The position numbers and the translations under genes are program-made. A stretch of 64,000 bases of DNA, taken from assembly GCA_017462915.1 (NCBI GenBank), contig JAFTQG010000044.1:1-64000 (forward strand), read 5' to 3'. Position 1 is the stretch's first letter. Every line of letters starts with the position of its first letter. The DNA comes from Prevotella sp. (GTDB lineage: Bacteria > Bacteroidota > Bacteroidia > Bacteroidales > Bacteroidaceae). Shown in pieces: positions 53,939 through 63,195 of this stretch. The notes under the pieces were generated by a model. The model did no database searches. It was not told where the DNA came from and was given only the letters and a program-made list of their open reading frames with translations.

Positions 53939-56900
53939 TTAGTCTTCCCAATTCTCTGCTGCCTTACGTACGTAAGTCTTGTAGCGGAGCTGAGCCATGC
54001 GCTTTGCCTCTGCAAAGAGTTCGTCAGCCTCCTGTGGGTAAGCCTTCTTCACTGAGAGGTAACGAACCTCACCGTCGAGGAAGTCCTGGAAGAGATCCCA
54101 GTTAGGCTCCTTAGAGTCAAGAGTGAATGGGTTCTTGCCCTGCTCTGCGAGCTCTGGGTTGTAACGCCACAGATGCCAGTAACCGCAAGCCACGGCACGA
54201 GCCTCCTCAGCCTGTGAGCGTCCCATGCCACCCTTAATCTTCAGACCGTGGTTGATACATGGAGCGTATGCAATCACGATAGATGGTCCATGGTAAGCCT
54301 CTGCCTCTCTGAATGCCTTGAGACACTGAGCGTTGTCAGCACCCATAGCAACCTGTGCGGCATATACGTAGCCGTATGTTGTAGCAATCATGCCGAGATC
54401 CTTCTTGCGGATACGCTTGCCCTGAGCAGCAAACTGTGCGATAGCACCGAGTGGAGTAGCCTTAGAAGCCTGACCGCCAGTGTTAGAGTAAACCTCTGTA
54501 TCGATAACGAAGATGTTAAGATCCTCACCTGATGCGAGTACGTGGTCGAGACCGCCGTAACCGATATCGTAAGAAGCACCGTCACCGCCGATAATCCACT
54601 GTGAACGCTTCACGAGGTAGTGATCCAGAGTCTTGAGCTCCTGGCATACAGGGCATCCAGCCTCTGCACCCTTTGCAATCTCAGGCTTCAGGATTTCTGC
54701 AAGACGCTTTGTCTCGTCAGCATCGTTCTGCTTCTCGATCCATTCAGCGGCAGCAGCCTGGTACTCTGCAGAGCCCATCTTCTCGTCAATAACCTTCTTG
54801 AGGAGGATTGTCACGCGCTCCTTCATCTTCTTATTACCCATTACCATACCGAGACCGAACTCGCAGAAGTCCTCGAACAGTGAGTTGTCGAATGCAGGAC
54901 CCTGTCCCTTCTCGTTTGTTGTGTAAGGTGTTGATGGGATAGAAGCTGAGTAGATAGAAGAACAGCCTGTTGCGTTTGCGATAATCTCACGGTCACCGAA
55001 GAGCTGTGAGATGAGCTTTACATAAGGAGTCTCGCCACAGCCAGAGCAAGCGCCAGAGAACTCGAAGAGTGGGGTTGCGAACTGTGAGTTCTTCGGATTT
55101 GCCTTGATGTCGATGAGGTTCTGCTTTGATACGACATTATCAATGAGATAATCCCAGTCCTTAGCAAGCTTCTTCATATCCTCTGCATCCGGGTTGTAAG
55201 GAACCATCTTGAGAGCCTTCTCGACCTCGCCAGTCTCCTTGTTCTTCTTGCCAGGACATACATCGGCACAGTTGCCGCAGCCAAGACAGTCAAGAACAGA
55301 CGGCTGGATGATGAAGTGCATACCCTTCAGAGCAGCTGGAGCCTTGATTTCCTGCATAGCAGCATCGATGCCCTGCTTCTCCTCGTCAGTGAGAGCGAAT
55401 GGACGGATAGCAGCGTGTGGACAAACGAAAGAACACTTGTTACACTGGATACAGTTGTCTACATTCCATACAGGGACGAATGCAGAAACGCCGCGCTTCT
55501 CCCAGCGTGCAGCACCGTTGTACCATGTGCCGTCTACTGTGTCGAACTTCACGAAGTCTGAAACCTTCAGGTCTGCGCCCATCTGAGCGTTGATAGGACG
55601 TACAAGTTCCTTGATGAATGCAGGAGCGTTGTCCTCCTCGACAGCGTCGTCGGCAAGTTTTGCCCAAGCTGGGTCTACGTCAAGCTTCTTGTATTCGCCG
55701 CCACGGTCAACAGCTGCATAGTTCTTGTTTACGACATCCTCACCCTTCTTTCCGTAAGACTTGACGATGAACTTCTTCATCTGCTCTACGGCGAGATCTA
55801 CAGGGATAACCTCTGTAATACGGAAGAATGCAGACTGGAGGATGGTGTTGGTACGGTTGCCAAGACCTATTTCCTGTGCAATCTTTGTAGCGTTGATGTA
55901 GTAGACTGTGATGTTCTTCTGAGCGAAGATACGCTTAACCTTGTTAGGGATGAAGTTGACAAGCTCCTCACCCTCGAAGATAGTATTGAGGAGGAATGAG
56001 CCGTTCTCACGGATACCGCGTGTAACGTCATACATGTTCAGATAAGCCTGAACGTGGCAAGCCACGAAGTTAGGTGTCGTAATCTGATATGTAGAACGGA
56101 TAGGCTCGTCGCCGAAGCGGAGGTGTGAACATGTGAAGCCGCCGGACTTCTTTGAGTCATAAGAGAAATAAGCCTGGCAGTGCTTGTCGGTGTTGTCACC
56201 GATGATCTTCACAGAGTTCTTGTTTGCACCTACAGTACCGTCAGCACCAAGACCGAAGAACTTAGCCTCGTAGATAGACTTTCCGCCGAGAGCCATCTCC
56301 TCTACTACAGGGAGAGAGGTGAATGTCACGTCGTCGACGATACCTACAGTGAAGTGGTTCTTTGGCTCTGGGAGCTCAAGGTTGTTGAATACAGAGATGA
56401 TCTTTGCAGGAGTGATGTCTGAGGAGCCGAGACCATAACGTCCGCCTACGATTACAGGGCGGTTCTCTGCGTCATAGAATGCAGACTTGACATCGAGGTA
56501 GAGAGGCTCGCCTTCTGCGCCCGGCTCCTTTGTACGGTCAAGTACGGCAATTCTCTTCACGGTCTTTGGCACAGCCTTCATCAGGTACTCTACAGAGAAT
56601 GGACGGTAGAGGTGAACAGCAACCATACCGACCTTCTTGCCTTCGCCTACGAGGTGGTCGATAGCCTCACGTGCAGCCTCTGTTGCAGAGCCCATGAGGA
56701 TAATGATGTTCTCTGCGTCAGCAGCACCATAGTAGTTGAAGTTGTGGTACTCACGGCCTGTAATCTTGGAAATCTCGCCAAGGTAGTGCTCTACTACGTC
56801 AGGGATAGCGTCGTAGTACTGGTTGCAAGCCTCACGGTGAGTGAAGAATGTCTCAGGGTTCTCGGCAGTACCGCGTGTCACAGGACGCTCTGGAGAGAGG

Positions 56901-57526
56901 GCACGGTCACGGAAGTTCTTGATATCCTCCTCGTCAACGAGTGGACGGAGATCCTCCATATCCATAACCTCAATCTTGTGATACTCGTGTGATGTACGGA
57001 AACCGTCGAAGAAGTTCACGAATGGGACGTGTGTCTTCAGTGTAGCGAGGTGAGGTACAGCAGTGAGGTCCATAACTTCCTGTACAGAACCTGAGCAGAA
57101 CATAGCGAAGCCTGTCTGACGGCAAGCGTATACATCCTGGTGGTCGCCGAAGATACAGAGCGAGTGTGATGCAAGTGTACGTGCAGATACGTCAAACACG
57201 CAAGGGAGCAGCTCACCGGCAATCTTGTACATCTTAGGAATCATCAGCAACAGACCCTGTGAAGCGGTGAATGTTGTTGTCAGCGCACCAGCCTGCAGAG
57301 AACCGTGAACGGCACCGGCAGCACCGCCCTCAGACTGCATTTCCTGTACACTTACTGTCTGACCCCATAGATTCTTACGGCCGTGGGCAGCCCAGTCGTC
57401 TGTGTGCTCCGCCATTGGAGATGACGGTGTGATAGGATAGATGGCAGCAACTTCACTGAACATGTAGCTCACGTGTGCAGCAGCCTCATTACCATCACAA
57501 GTAATGAATTTCTTTTCTTTTGCCAT
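53939..57526 (-). CDS. nifJ: Pyruvate:ferredoxin (flavodoxin) oxidoreductase
   Basis: A 1195-residue single-chain enzyme that oxidises pyruvate to acetyl-CoA and CO2 and reduces ferredoxin or flavodoxin, central to anaerobic energy metabolism. Order: N-terminal TPP pyrimidine-binding domain (ITPSSPMAEHTDDWAAHG), domain II, the gamma-like domain, a two-cluster ferredoxin domain near 680-760 (CIQCNKCSFVCPH and CLGCGNCADVCPG), a third cluster motif (CSGCGETPY), and the TPP diphosphate-binding domain (GDGASYDIGYGGLDHVLASGEDLN, SNTGGQASKATPLG). A minus-strand -7 box TATCTTTG lies at 57613-57606. It is monocistronic. Codon use is strongly biased, as expected for a highly expressed gene. Confidence 0.97.
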   Translation of the reverse strand: MAKEKKFITCDGNEAAAHVSYMFSEVAAIYPITPSSPMAEHTDDWAAHGRKNLWGQTVSVQEMQSEGGAAGAVHGSLQAGALTTTFTASQGLLLMIPKMYKIAGELLPCVFDVSARTLASHSLCIFGDHQDVYACRQTGFAMFCSGSVQEVMDLTAVPHLATLKTHVPFVNFFDGFRTSHEYHKIEVMDMEDLRPLVDEEDIKNFRDRALSPERPVTRGTAENPETFFTHREACNQYYDAIPDVVEHYLGEISKITGREYHNFNYYGAADAENIIILMGSATEAAREAIDHLVGEGKKVGMVAVHLYRPFSVEYLMKAVPKTVKRIAVLDRTKEPGAEGEPLYLDVKSAFYDAENRPVIVGGRYGLGSSDITPAKIISVFNNLELPEPKNHFTVGIVDDVTFTSLPVVEEMALGGKSIYEAKFFGLGADGTVGANKNSVKIIGDNTDKHCQAYFSYDSKKSGGFTCSHLRFGDEPIRSTYQITTPNFVACHVQAYLNMYDVTRGIRENGSFLLNTIFEGEELVNFIPNKVKRIFAQKNITVYYINATKIAQEIGLGNRTNTILQSAFFRITEVIPVDLAVEQMKKFIVKSYGKKGEDVVNKNYAAVDRGGEYKKLDVDPAWAKLADDAVEEDNAPAFIKELVRPINAQMGADLKVSDFVKFDTVDGTWYNGAARWEKRGVSAFVPVWNVDNCIQCNKCSFVCPHAAIRPFALTDEEKQGIDAAMQEIKAPAALKGMHFIIQPSVLDCLGCGNCADVCPGKKNKETGEVEKALKMVPYNPDAEDMKKLAKDWDYLIDNVVSKQNLIDIKANPKNSQFATPLFEFSGACSGCGETPYVKLISQLFGDREIIANATGCSSIYSASIPSTPYTTNEKGQGPAFDNSLFEDFCEFGLGMVMGNKKMKERVTILLKKVIDEKMGSAEYQAAAAEWIEKQNDADETKRLAEILKPEIAKGAEAGCPVCQELKTLDHYLVKRSQWIIGGDGASYDIGYGGLDHVLASGEDLNIFVIDTEVYSNTGGQASKATPLGAIAQFAAQGKRIRKKDLGMIATTYGYVYAAQVAMGADNAQCLKAFREAEAYHGPSIVIAYAPCINHGLKIKGGMGRSQAEEARAVACGYWHLWRYNPELAEQGKNPFTLDSKEPNWDLFQDFLDGEVRYLSVKKAYPQEADELFAEAKRMAQLRYKTYVRKAAENWED

Positions 57527-57800
57527 GTTTTTGTAAATAAAAGGTATATTAATGTTATATGTGCATTATCTATGTCTTTCCACTGATGTGGTTTTCTTGG
57601 CAATGCAAAGATAATAAATTATTTTTGTAAAGGAGTTTTGCGGTGCTTAATCAAATGACTAATTTTAGACATTTTAACAGATTAAGCATTTTTTATTACT
57701 TAATTTATGTCAACTTTTCTGTTTTGCTGAAATTATCATTACCTTTGCAATAGCTTGATGTCGTATATACGGCGAACGGCCAACACATGAAAGTTAGATT

Positions 57801-58889
57801 ATGACATTGCATATTTTCAATCCTGAACACGACCTTGCCCTTGCGGCAAATTCTCCCTTTTGGACAGCGCCAAAGGCTGGTGCTCGTCTTCGTCATGACC
57901 TCGGCTGGTTGCCGGTGTTATGGGCAAAGTCTGGAGATATCATCGTTGTCGGTGATGTATCCGCTTCATATTCAGATGTTTCTGCATTGGAAAAATGTCT
58001 TGGGCAGAAACGTGGGAATATGTGTTTCTGTACATTGAGTGACATATCAGTGAAGGTTCTCTCTGGCAAGATAGACCGTGTGGAGGCATGGGGATGGGAC
58101 TTGGCGGTTGTGAATCAGTTGCACAGGGCTGGCATTCCCCGTGAACTTATGCCTTCGGAGGCTTTGCTGGAGCGTCAGCGCGCCTTGTCTGACAGAGCCG
58201 TTTCGGCAAGGCTTCTTGAGCATCTTGTAAGTGAGCATGATGGTGTTTGCGGCGATGCCGTTGCTATATATAATATAAATAATGTGGACTGCCTTATGGA
58301 AAAGTGGGGCAGTGTCGTTCTGAAGTCTCCATGGAGCAGCAGTGGCAGAGGCGTAAGGACCTGGGGCGGGACATGCCCCAATACACGGCGCTGGATGGAA
58401 AAGGTCATCAGGTCTCAGGGGCACATTATGGCAGAGCGGTTTCTTGACAAGGTGGTGGACTTTGCCATGGAGTTTTATGCCGACAATGACGGTGCGGTAA
58501 GATACGAAGGGCTGTCGCTCTTTGCCACGTCCGGCGGTGCATATATTGGCAATATGCTTGCTTCTGAGGAGGAAAAGGTCAGCAGGTTGTCGGCGTATGT
58601 CCCGGTAGGGCTGCTTTGTGATGTCCGCGAAAGCATCTGCCGATGGATGGAGGACACGCTTTCCGGATGTTATGTCGGTCCGTTCGGTGTCGATATGATG
58701 ATAGTCCGCCGGCAGGAATCTGGCGGTTTCCTTCTCGACCCGTGCGTGGAAATCAATCTTCGCCGCACCATGGGACATGTCGCCCTTAGTCTCTCGACGG
58801 TCGAGTGTGTGCAGGGCATGGTGATGAAGGTGCTTTTTGATGACGGGAAATACCGTTTCCGTATTGGTCATGGGGATTGGAATATGTAG
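57801..58889 (+). CDS. Conserved Bacteroidetes protein, ATP-grasp-like
   Basis: A 362-residue cytoplasmic protein. It begins MTLHIFNPEHDLALAANSPFWTAPKAGARLRHDLG, a start I associate with an uncharacterised Bacteroidetes family. The segment VVLKSPWSSSGRGVRTWGG (about 168-186) resembles the ATP-grasp lysine and glycine-rich loop. DPCVEINLRRTMGHV near residue 315 resembles the ATP-grasp metal-binding Glu-x-Asn. So an ATP-dependent ligase fold is likely, but this is inference from motifs. A -7 box TACCTTTG lies at 57740-57747. Confidence 0.65.
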   Translation: MTLHIFNPEHDLALAANSPFWTAPKAGARLRHDLGWLPVLWAKSGDIIVVGDVSASYSDVSALEKCLGQKRGNMCFCTLSDISVKVLSGKIDRVEAWGWDLAVVNQLHRAGIPRELMPSEALLERQRALSDRAVSARLLEHLVSEHDGVCGDAVAIYNINNVDCLMEKWGSVVLKSPWSSSGRGVRTWGGTCPNTRRWMEKVIRSQGHIMAERFLDKVVDFAMEFYADNDGAVRYEGLSLFATSGGAYIGNMLASEEEKVSRLSAYVPVGLLCDVRESICRWMEDTLSGCYVGPFGVDMMIVRRQESGGFLLDPCVEINLRRTMGHVALSLSTVECVQGMVMKVLFDDGKYRFRIGHGDWNM

Positions 58890-58955
58890 AATCCTGTGTA
58901 GGGATGAGGGTGAAGACACTTTGAGAAAATAAGAAAACTCATGCGTTTTTTAGCT

Positions 58956-58991
58956 GTAAGGATTCGCGTAAAAAGTGCGAAGAGTCCTTAC
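58956..58991 (+). terminator. Hairpin after the ATP-grasp-like gene
   Basis: GTAAGGATTCGC (58956-58967) pairs with GCGAAGAGTCCTTAC (58977-58991) with one small bulge. There is no clear T run, so termination is uncertain. Confidence 0.5.
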
Positions 58992-59087
58992 TGTCATGAA
59001 AATGCGTTATTTTGCTGGTTTTGCTATATTGTTGATAGCCAGTAGGTAACGGTCGATAGTGTGCGGGTGCTTTATTGAACGTGTGGC

Positions 59088-59147
59088 GAAAGGTGACCTT
59101 TTACATCGAAAAAGGTCACCTTTTATATGACAGAAGGTTATCATTTG
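59088..59147. repeat. 22-bp-period palindrome array E (3 units)
   Basis: Units start at 59092 (GGTGACC), 59114 (GGTCACC) and 59136 (GGTTATC), each 22 bp apart. Units 1 and 2 are exact reverse complements with their AAA/TTT flanks. The array lies in the 580-bp gap between the ATP-grasp-like gene and the cyclophilin gene. The gap also holds the 58956 hairpin and the cyclophilin promoter at 59320. Confidence 0.85.
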
Positions 59148-59319
59148 TCTCCCGAATCGGCATGTTTTGCTGCCAAAACATGCTGTTTTTCTATTGAAAA
59201 CCGTATAAATATGCTTTGCAGAGTGGTGTGAATTGCCATTTGTACTCTCGGTTTCCCGATTATGATAAACAGCGCATGAGAAAACTCATGTAAATCATTT
59301 GAATTTTTCATGTCCGGAT

Positions 59320-59350
59320 TTTGATAATTCAGCAAAATCATGTATTTTTG
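59320..59350 (+). promoter_or_regulatory. Promoter of the cyclophilin gene
   Basis: TTTG (59320-59323), a 19-base spacer and TATTTTTG (59343-59350), a full match. The ATG is 119 bp downstream, so the 5' leader is long. It contains a 13-codon frame (59359-59400) that is probably not meaningful. Confidence 0.75.
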
Positions 59351-59469
59351 CAACGTATATGGAAATATGGAAGTTGTGGCAGGTGTTTGGCACACTATGA
59401 TGTCGGGTGAGACACGCATCTGCTTCTGTATGAAAATCATTATATTATGTAATATCAAATAAAATCGTG

Positions 59470-60201
59470 ATGAAAAATTTTGATTATATAGCCTCTCGGC
59501 TTCGTGCCATGCAGGCAATCGTTGCCTCCATGGTGGTCTTCATGGCATTCTCTGTCTCTGTTTCAGCCCAGAATGGTGATGACGGCAGGACACAGATAAT
59601 GATAGAGACAACAATGGGAAACATCAAGGTCGTACTGTATGACGAGACACCGCTTCACAGTAACAATTTCAAGTCGCTTGTGAACCGTGGATTCTACGAC
59701 GGCGTGCTGTTTCATAGAGTCATAAACAAGTTCATGATTCAGGCAGGAGACTCCACAAGCCGCTCTGCCAGTCCAGGAGAACTACTCGGCGATGCGACGG
59801 AACCTTATACGATTCCTGCGGAAATCCGTTATCCCGAAATCCTGCATAAACGCGGAGCACTGTGTATGGCGCGTGAAGGAGACAATGTCAATCCGCAGAG
59901 AGTTTCTTCAGCGTATCAGTTCTATATCGTGTATGGAACGCGCTTTGACGACAACATGCTTGACCGTGTGCAGGCACGTCTTGACGCGACAACGGGAGGG
60001 AGCGTCGTACTCAGTCCCGAGGTCAGGGACGTTTACAAGCGTATTGGCGGAACGCCACATCTTGACGGCCAGTATACCGTTTTCGGAGAGGTCGTCGAGG
60101 GAATCGATATCGTGAGGAATATACAATGGATTGACACAGATGCCAATGACCGTCCGCTGACTGATGTCCGCATCATCAAGGCGTATGAGGTTACGCGATA
60201 A
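59470..60201 (+). CDS. Cyclophilin-type peptidyl-prolyl cis-trans isomerase, exported
   Basis: A 243-residue protein with an N-terminal signal sequence (AIVASMVVFMAFSVSVSAQ), so it acts in the periplasm or envelope. The cyclophilin core starts TTMGNIKVVLYDETPLHSNNFKSLVNRGFYDGVLFHRVINKFMIQAGD, with catalytic Arg in FHRV. A family-specific insertion of about 45 residues (LLGDATEPYTIPAEIRYPEILHKRGALCMAR) and another near residue 170 lengthen it. The core closes with DGQYTVFGEVVEGIDIVRNI. The ATG at 59470 is used rather than the GTG one codon before. Confidence 0.92.
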   Translation: MKNFDYIASRLRAMQAIVASMVVFMAFSVSVSAQNGDDGRTQIMIETTMGNIKVVLYDETPLHSNNFKSLVNRGFYDGVLFHRVINKFMIQAGDSTSRSASPGELLGDATEPYTIPAEIRYPEILHKRGALCMAREGDNVNPQRVSSAYQFYIVYGTRFDDNMLDRVQARLDATTGGSVVLSPEVRDVYKRIGGTPHLDGQYTVFGEVVEGIDIVRNIQWIDTDANDRPLTDVRIIKAYEVTR

Positions 60202-60417
60202 ATCATAGTTTATCATGTTTGCCGTTTGCCGTTGTGGGCCATGGACGTCTGTTTTCATGCTTGGGATTTCATCGCCGCGTCAGCGTGCAGAGACTGTGAA
60301 TCTGTGATTTGTGAAATAAGAAGAGAGGATAATCGTGGATATTTTGCCTCTATGACGGGCACATGAAAATGATTAATGTTAAAAAAAAATAAATAGGAGT
60401 TCTGGCGATAATAGATG

Positions 60418-60449
60418 CTTGGCGTTCTCGTAAAAAATATGTAATTTTG
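60418..60449 (+). promoter_or_regulatory. Promoter of the rpmB operon
   Basis: CTTG (60418-60421), a 20-base spacer and TAATTTTG (60442-60449), 50 bp before the rpmB ATG. Confidence 0.65.
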
Positions 60450-60499
60450 CACTCTGTTTGGAATAAGTATCAATTAGAAACGCAAAAATTAAGATAGAA

Positions 60500-60763
60500 A
60501 TGTCTAAGATTTGTATGATTACGGGAAAGAAAGCCATGGTCGGCAATAACGTTTCCCACTCAAAGCATCGCACAAAGCGTAGCTTTGATGTGAACCTCTT
60601 CAGCAAGAAGTTCTACTATGTAGAAGAGCAGTGCTGGATTTCACTTAAGGTTAGTGCAGCTGGTCTGCGTCTGATCAACAAGATCGGTCTCGATGCGGCT
60701 CTCAAGAAGGCCGTTGCAAACGGTTATGTTGATTGGAAGGACATTAAAGTTATAGGAGAATAA
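60500..60763 (+). CDS. rpmB: 50S ribosomal protein L28
   Basis: An 87-residue large-subunit protein. It shows the family start [29 protein letters not shown] and the C-terminal [17 protein letters not shown] helix. It has no CxxC pairs, so it is the zinc-independent form. It is the first gene of a three-gene operon with rpmG and a DUF4295 gene, a Bacteroidetes arrangement. Confidence 0.96.
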   Translation: MSKICMITGKKAMVGNNVSHSKHRTKRSFDVNLFSKKFYYVEEQCWISLKVSAAGLRLINKIGLDAALKKAVANGYVDWKDIKVIGE

Positions 60764-60768
60764 TCAAT

Positions 60769-60957
60769 ATGGCAAAGAAAGCTAAAGGCAACAGAGTGCA
60801 GGTTATCCTCGAGTGCACTGAGATGAAGGAAAGTGGTCTTCCTGGAACAAGCCGTTACGTAACGGTGAAGAACCACAAGAACACTCCTGAGCGTATGGAG
60901 CTCAAGAAGTATAATCCAATCCTGAAGCGCATGACTGTGCATAAGGAAATTAAATAA
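60769..60957 (+). CDS. rpmG: 50S ribosomal protein L33
   Basis: A 62-residue large-subunit protein with the L33 pattern ([46 protein letters not shown]). Only one cysteine is present, so it is the zinc-free type. It follows rpmB by 5 bp. Confidence 0.95.
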   Translation: MAKKAKGNRVQVILECTEMKESGLPGTSRYVTVKNHKNTPERMELKKYNPILKRMTVHKEIK

Positions 60958-60977
60958 TCCATTAAACCTATTAGACA

Positions 60978-61133
60978 ATGGCAAAGAAAGCGGTCGCAAC
61001 CCTCCACGAAGGCAAGCAGGATGGTCGCGCTTATACTAAGGTTATTAAGATGGTGAAAAGTCCTAAGACCGGTGCTTATGTTTTCGATGAGCAGATGGTC
61101 AAGAACGAGGACGTAAAGGATTTCTTTAAATAG
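60978..61133 (+). CDS. DUF4295 family small basic protein
   Basis: A 51-residue protein from ATG 60978 to TAG 61133. It begins MAKKAVATLHEGKQDGRAY, then KVIKMVKSPKTGAYVFDEQM, and ends DVKDFFK. DUF4295 proteins follow rpmB-rpmG in Bacteroidetes and are basic and ribosome-protein-like, so a ribosome-associated role is likely but inferred. A strong terminator follows at 61174. Confidence 0.88.
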   Translation: MAKKAVATLHEGKQDGRAYTKVIKMVKSPKTGAYVFDEQMVKNEDVKDFFK

Positions 61134-61173
61134 ACAAGACTTCTTTCACCGTAATTTCGAAAAGATACTTTTG

Positions 61174-61217
61174 TCCGCACAAAGTTCTGCAACGCAGAGC
61201 GTTGTGCGGATTTTTTT
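61174..61217 (+). terminator. Terminator of the rpmB operon
   Basis: TCCGCACAA (61174-61182) pairs with TTGTGCGGA (61202-61210), with an inner GTTCTGC/GCAGAGC stem and seven T following. Confidence 0.9.
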
Positions 61218-61231
61218 AATAAGACTACCGA

Positions 61232-62158
61232 TTGAATAAGTTCAAAGGACACATAGCGCTCATTGGAGCGAATATCATTTGGGGACTATATGCTCCTCTA
61301 TGCAAGGACCTGCTTAATGCACAGATTATCCCGCCGATGGTTCTTGCCGGAATAAAGACAGCCGGAGCGGCTTTGCTGTTCTGGGTTTTGTGGGCGGTGT
61401 TCAAGCTGGTATATCCTTCCCATGCCATATCTACAGAACGGATAGAGCGGGAAGATTATCCGAAGATAGTCCTTTCGTCGATGATGATTATCGCTGCCAA
61501 TCAGATATTCATCACCTTAGGATTGCAGTATGCCAGCCCTGTAGACGGCACGGTATTGTGTGGAATAACACCATTCTTCACTCTGATTCTCGGAGCTGTA
61601 TTCATGAAGCAGAGAGCCGGATGGATAAAAGGCGTCGGTGCCGCACTCGGATTTTCCGGCATGTTGCTGTTCCTGTTCGGCAGCGAGGTCAATACGGAGA
61701 TGCACGTAAGCAATCCTTTGCTCGGCGATACTCTGTTCGTCTTGAGTCAGGTCTGCGGAGCGGTCTATCTGGTGTTCTCCGGCAATATCTTGGGAAAGTA
61801 TTCACCTTTCACACTGATGAAGTGGATGTTTCTCATTTCTGCCATAAGCATGATACCGTTATATGTCCCTGAACTGCTGATGCTTGACTTTGCATGGCTG
61901 TATGCTGAAATGTCTGCCGCGATGTGGATAGAGCTGGGGTATATCATCGTCTTCGCCACATTCCTTGCCTTCCTGCTCCTTCCGGTAGGACAGAAGCATG
62001 TGTCGCCGACAACAGTAGCCATGTACAACTATCTGCAACCTGTCGTCACGGCAATATATGCCGTGATGTTCGGGCTGGCGCAGTTGAACATGCATACAAT
62101 AATAGCCACGGCGCTGATATTCATCGGCGTGTGGATAGTAAACAGAGAAAAACAATAA
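61232..62158 (+). CDS. DMT-superfamily (EamA) transporter
   Basis: A 308-residue membrane protein with about ten segments in two EamA repeats (HIALIGANIIWGLYAPLCKDLL to about 135; GDTLFVLSQVCGAVYLVFSGNIL to the end). It probably exports metabolites or amino acids; the substrate is unknown. The start is TTG at 61232, 15 bp after the rpmB operon terminator's T run; no ATG gives the full first helix. ftsY follows after 12 bp, so the two are probably cotranscribed. Confidence 0.85.
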   Translation: MNKFKGHIALIGANIIWGLYAPLCKDLLNAQIIPPMVLAGIKTAGAALLFWVLWAVFKLVYPSHAISTERIEREDYPKIVLSSMMIIAANQIFITLGLQYASPVDGTVLCGITPFFTLILGAVFMKQRAGWIKGVGAALGFSGMLLFLFGSEVNTEMHVSNPLLGDTLFVLSQVCGAVYLVFSGNILGKYSPFTLMKWMFLISAISMIPLYVPELLMLDFAWLYAEMSAAMWIELGYIIVFATFLAFLLLPVGQKHVSPTTVAMYNYLQPVVTAIYAVMFGLAQLNMHTIIATALIFIGVWIVNREKQ

Positions 62159-62170
62159 AAATCACTACCC

Positions 62171-63121
62171 ATGGGAATATTCAGTATTTTCAAGAAGAAA
62201 GAGACACTTGACAAGGGACTTGAGAAGACAAAGACCAGTGTGTTTGAGAAAATCAGCCGTGCTATTGCCGGCAAGACCACTGTCGATGACGATGTGCTTG
62301 ACGAACTTGAGGAGGTGCTCATAACATCGGATGTCGGAGTCGACACGACGCTTGAAATCATAGACCGTATACAGCAGCGTGTCGCCCGTGACAAGTATGT
62401 CTCGACCTCAGAGCTGAACGAGATTCTCCGCGAAGAGATTGCCGCACTGTTGGAGGAGAACAATACCGGCGACCTTGACGATTGGGATCTTCCTTCCGAC
62501 CATAGGCCTTATGTCATTCTCGTGGTCGGAGTGAATGGGGTAGGCAAGACGACGACAATCGGCAAGCTGGCATACCAGTTCAAGCAGGCAGGAAAGAAGG
62601 TTTATCTTGGAGCGGCAGATACATTCCGTGCCGCTGCTGTGGAGCAGATAGCCATTTGGGGTGAGCGTGTCGGCGTTCCTGTCATCAAGCAGCAGATGGG
62701 CAGCGACCCTGCATCGGTGGCATTCGACACCCTTTCTTCCGCCAAGGCGAACAATGCCGATGTGGTGATAATAGACACAGCTGGGCGTCTCCATAACAAG
62801 GTGGGGCTGATGAACGAGCTTAAGAAAATCAAGGACGTCATGAAGAAGGTCCTTCCTGAAGCTCCGGATGAGGTCATGCTCGTCCTTGACGGCTCTACTG
62901 GACAGAATGCCTTTGAGCAGGCAAAGCAGTTTGCTGCCGTTACGGAGGTCTCTTCGCTTGCCATCACCAAACTTGACGGTACGGCAAAGGGCGGAGTGGT
63001 TATCGGAATCTCCGACCAGTTGAAAGTTCCTGTGAAATATATAGGACTTGGCGAGAATATGGAAGACCTCCAGCTGTTCAACCGCAGGAACTTTGTCGAC
63101 TCTCTGTTCGGCAAGAAATAA
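62171..63121 (+). CDS. ftsY: Signal recognition particle receptor FtsY
   Basis: A 316-residue SRP-receptor GTPase that docks ribosome-SRP complexes at the inner membrane. It has a short N-terminal region (no long acidic A domain as in E. coli), the NG domain with G1 VVGVNGVGKTTTIGKLA, the DTFRAAAVEQ insertion, G3 DTAGRL, G4 TKLDGTAKGG, and the closing YIGLGENMEDLQLF. Length is normal for Bacteroidetes. It sits upstream of rimO. Confidence 0.97.
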   Translation: MGIFSIFKKKETLDKGLEKTKTSVFEKISRAIAGKTTVDDDVLDELEEVLITSDVGVDTTLEIIDRIQQRVARDKYVSTSELNEILREEIAALLEENNTGDLDDWDLPSDHRPYVILVVGVNGVGKTTTIGKLAYQFKQAGKKVYLGAADTFRAAAVEQIAIWGERVGVPVIKQQMGSDPASVAFDTLSSAKANNADVVIIDTAGRLHNKVGLMNELKKIKDVMKKVLPEAPDEVMLVLDGSTGQNAFEQAKQFAAVTEVSSLAITKLDGTAKGGVVIGISDQLKVPVKYIGLGENMEDLQLFNRRNFVDSLFGKK

Positions 63122-63195
63122 GAAACAGGGGATTGTGATTTTGGCAGGGGAAGATGTATTTTTCTTGATTTACTCCCTGAAACTGTTATACGGAT

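Noticed and set aside
59359-59400. 13-codon frame in the cyclophilin leader as an attenuator
   Set aside because: It is short, without a stem pair typical of attenuation, and has no logical link to the gene.
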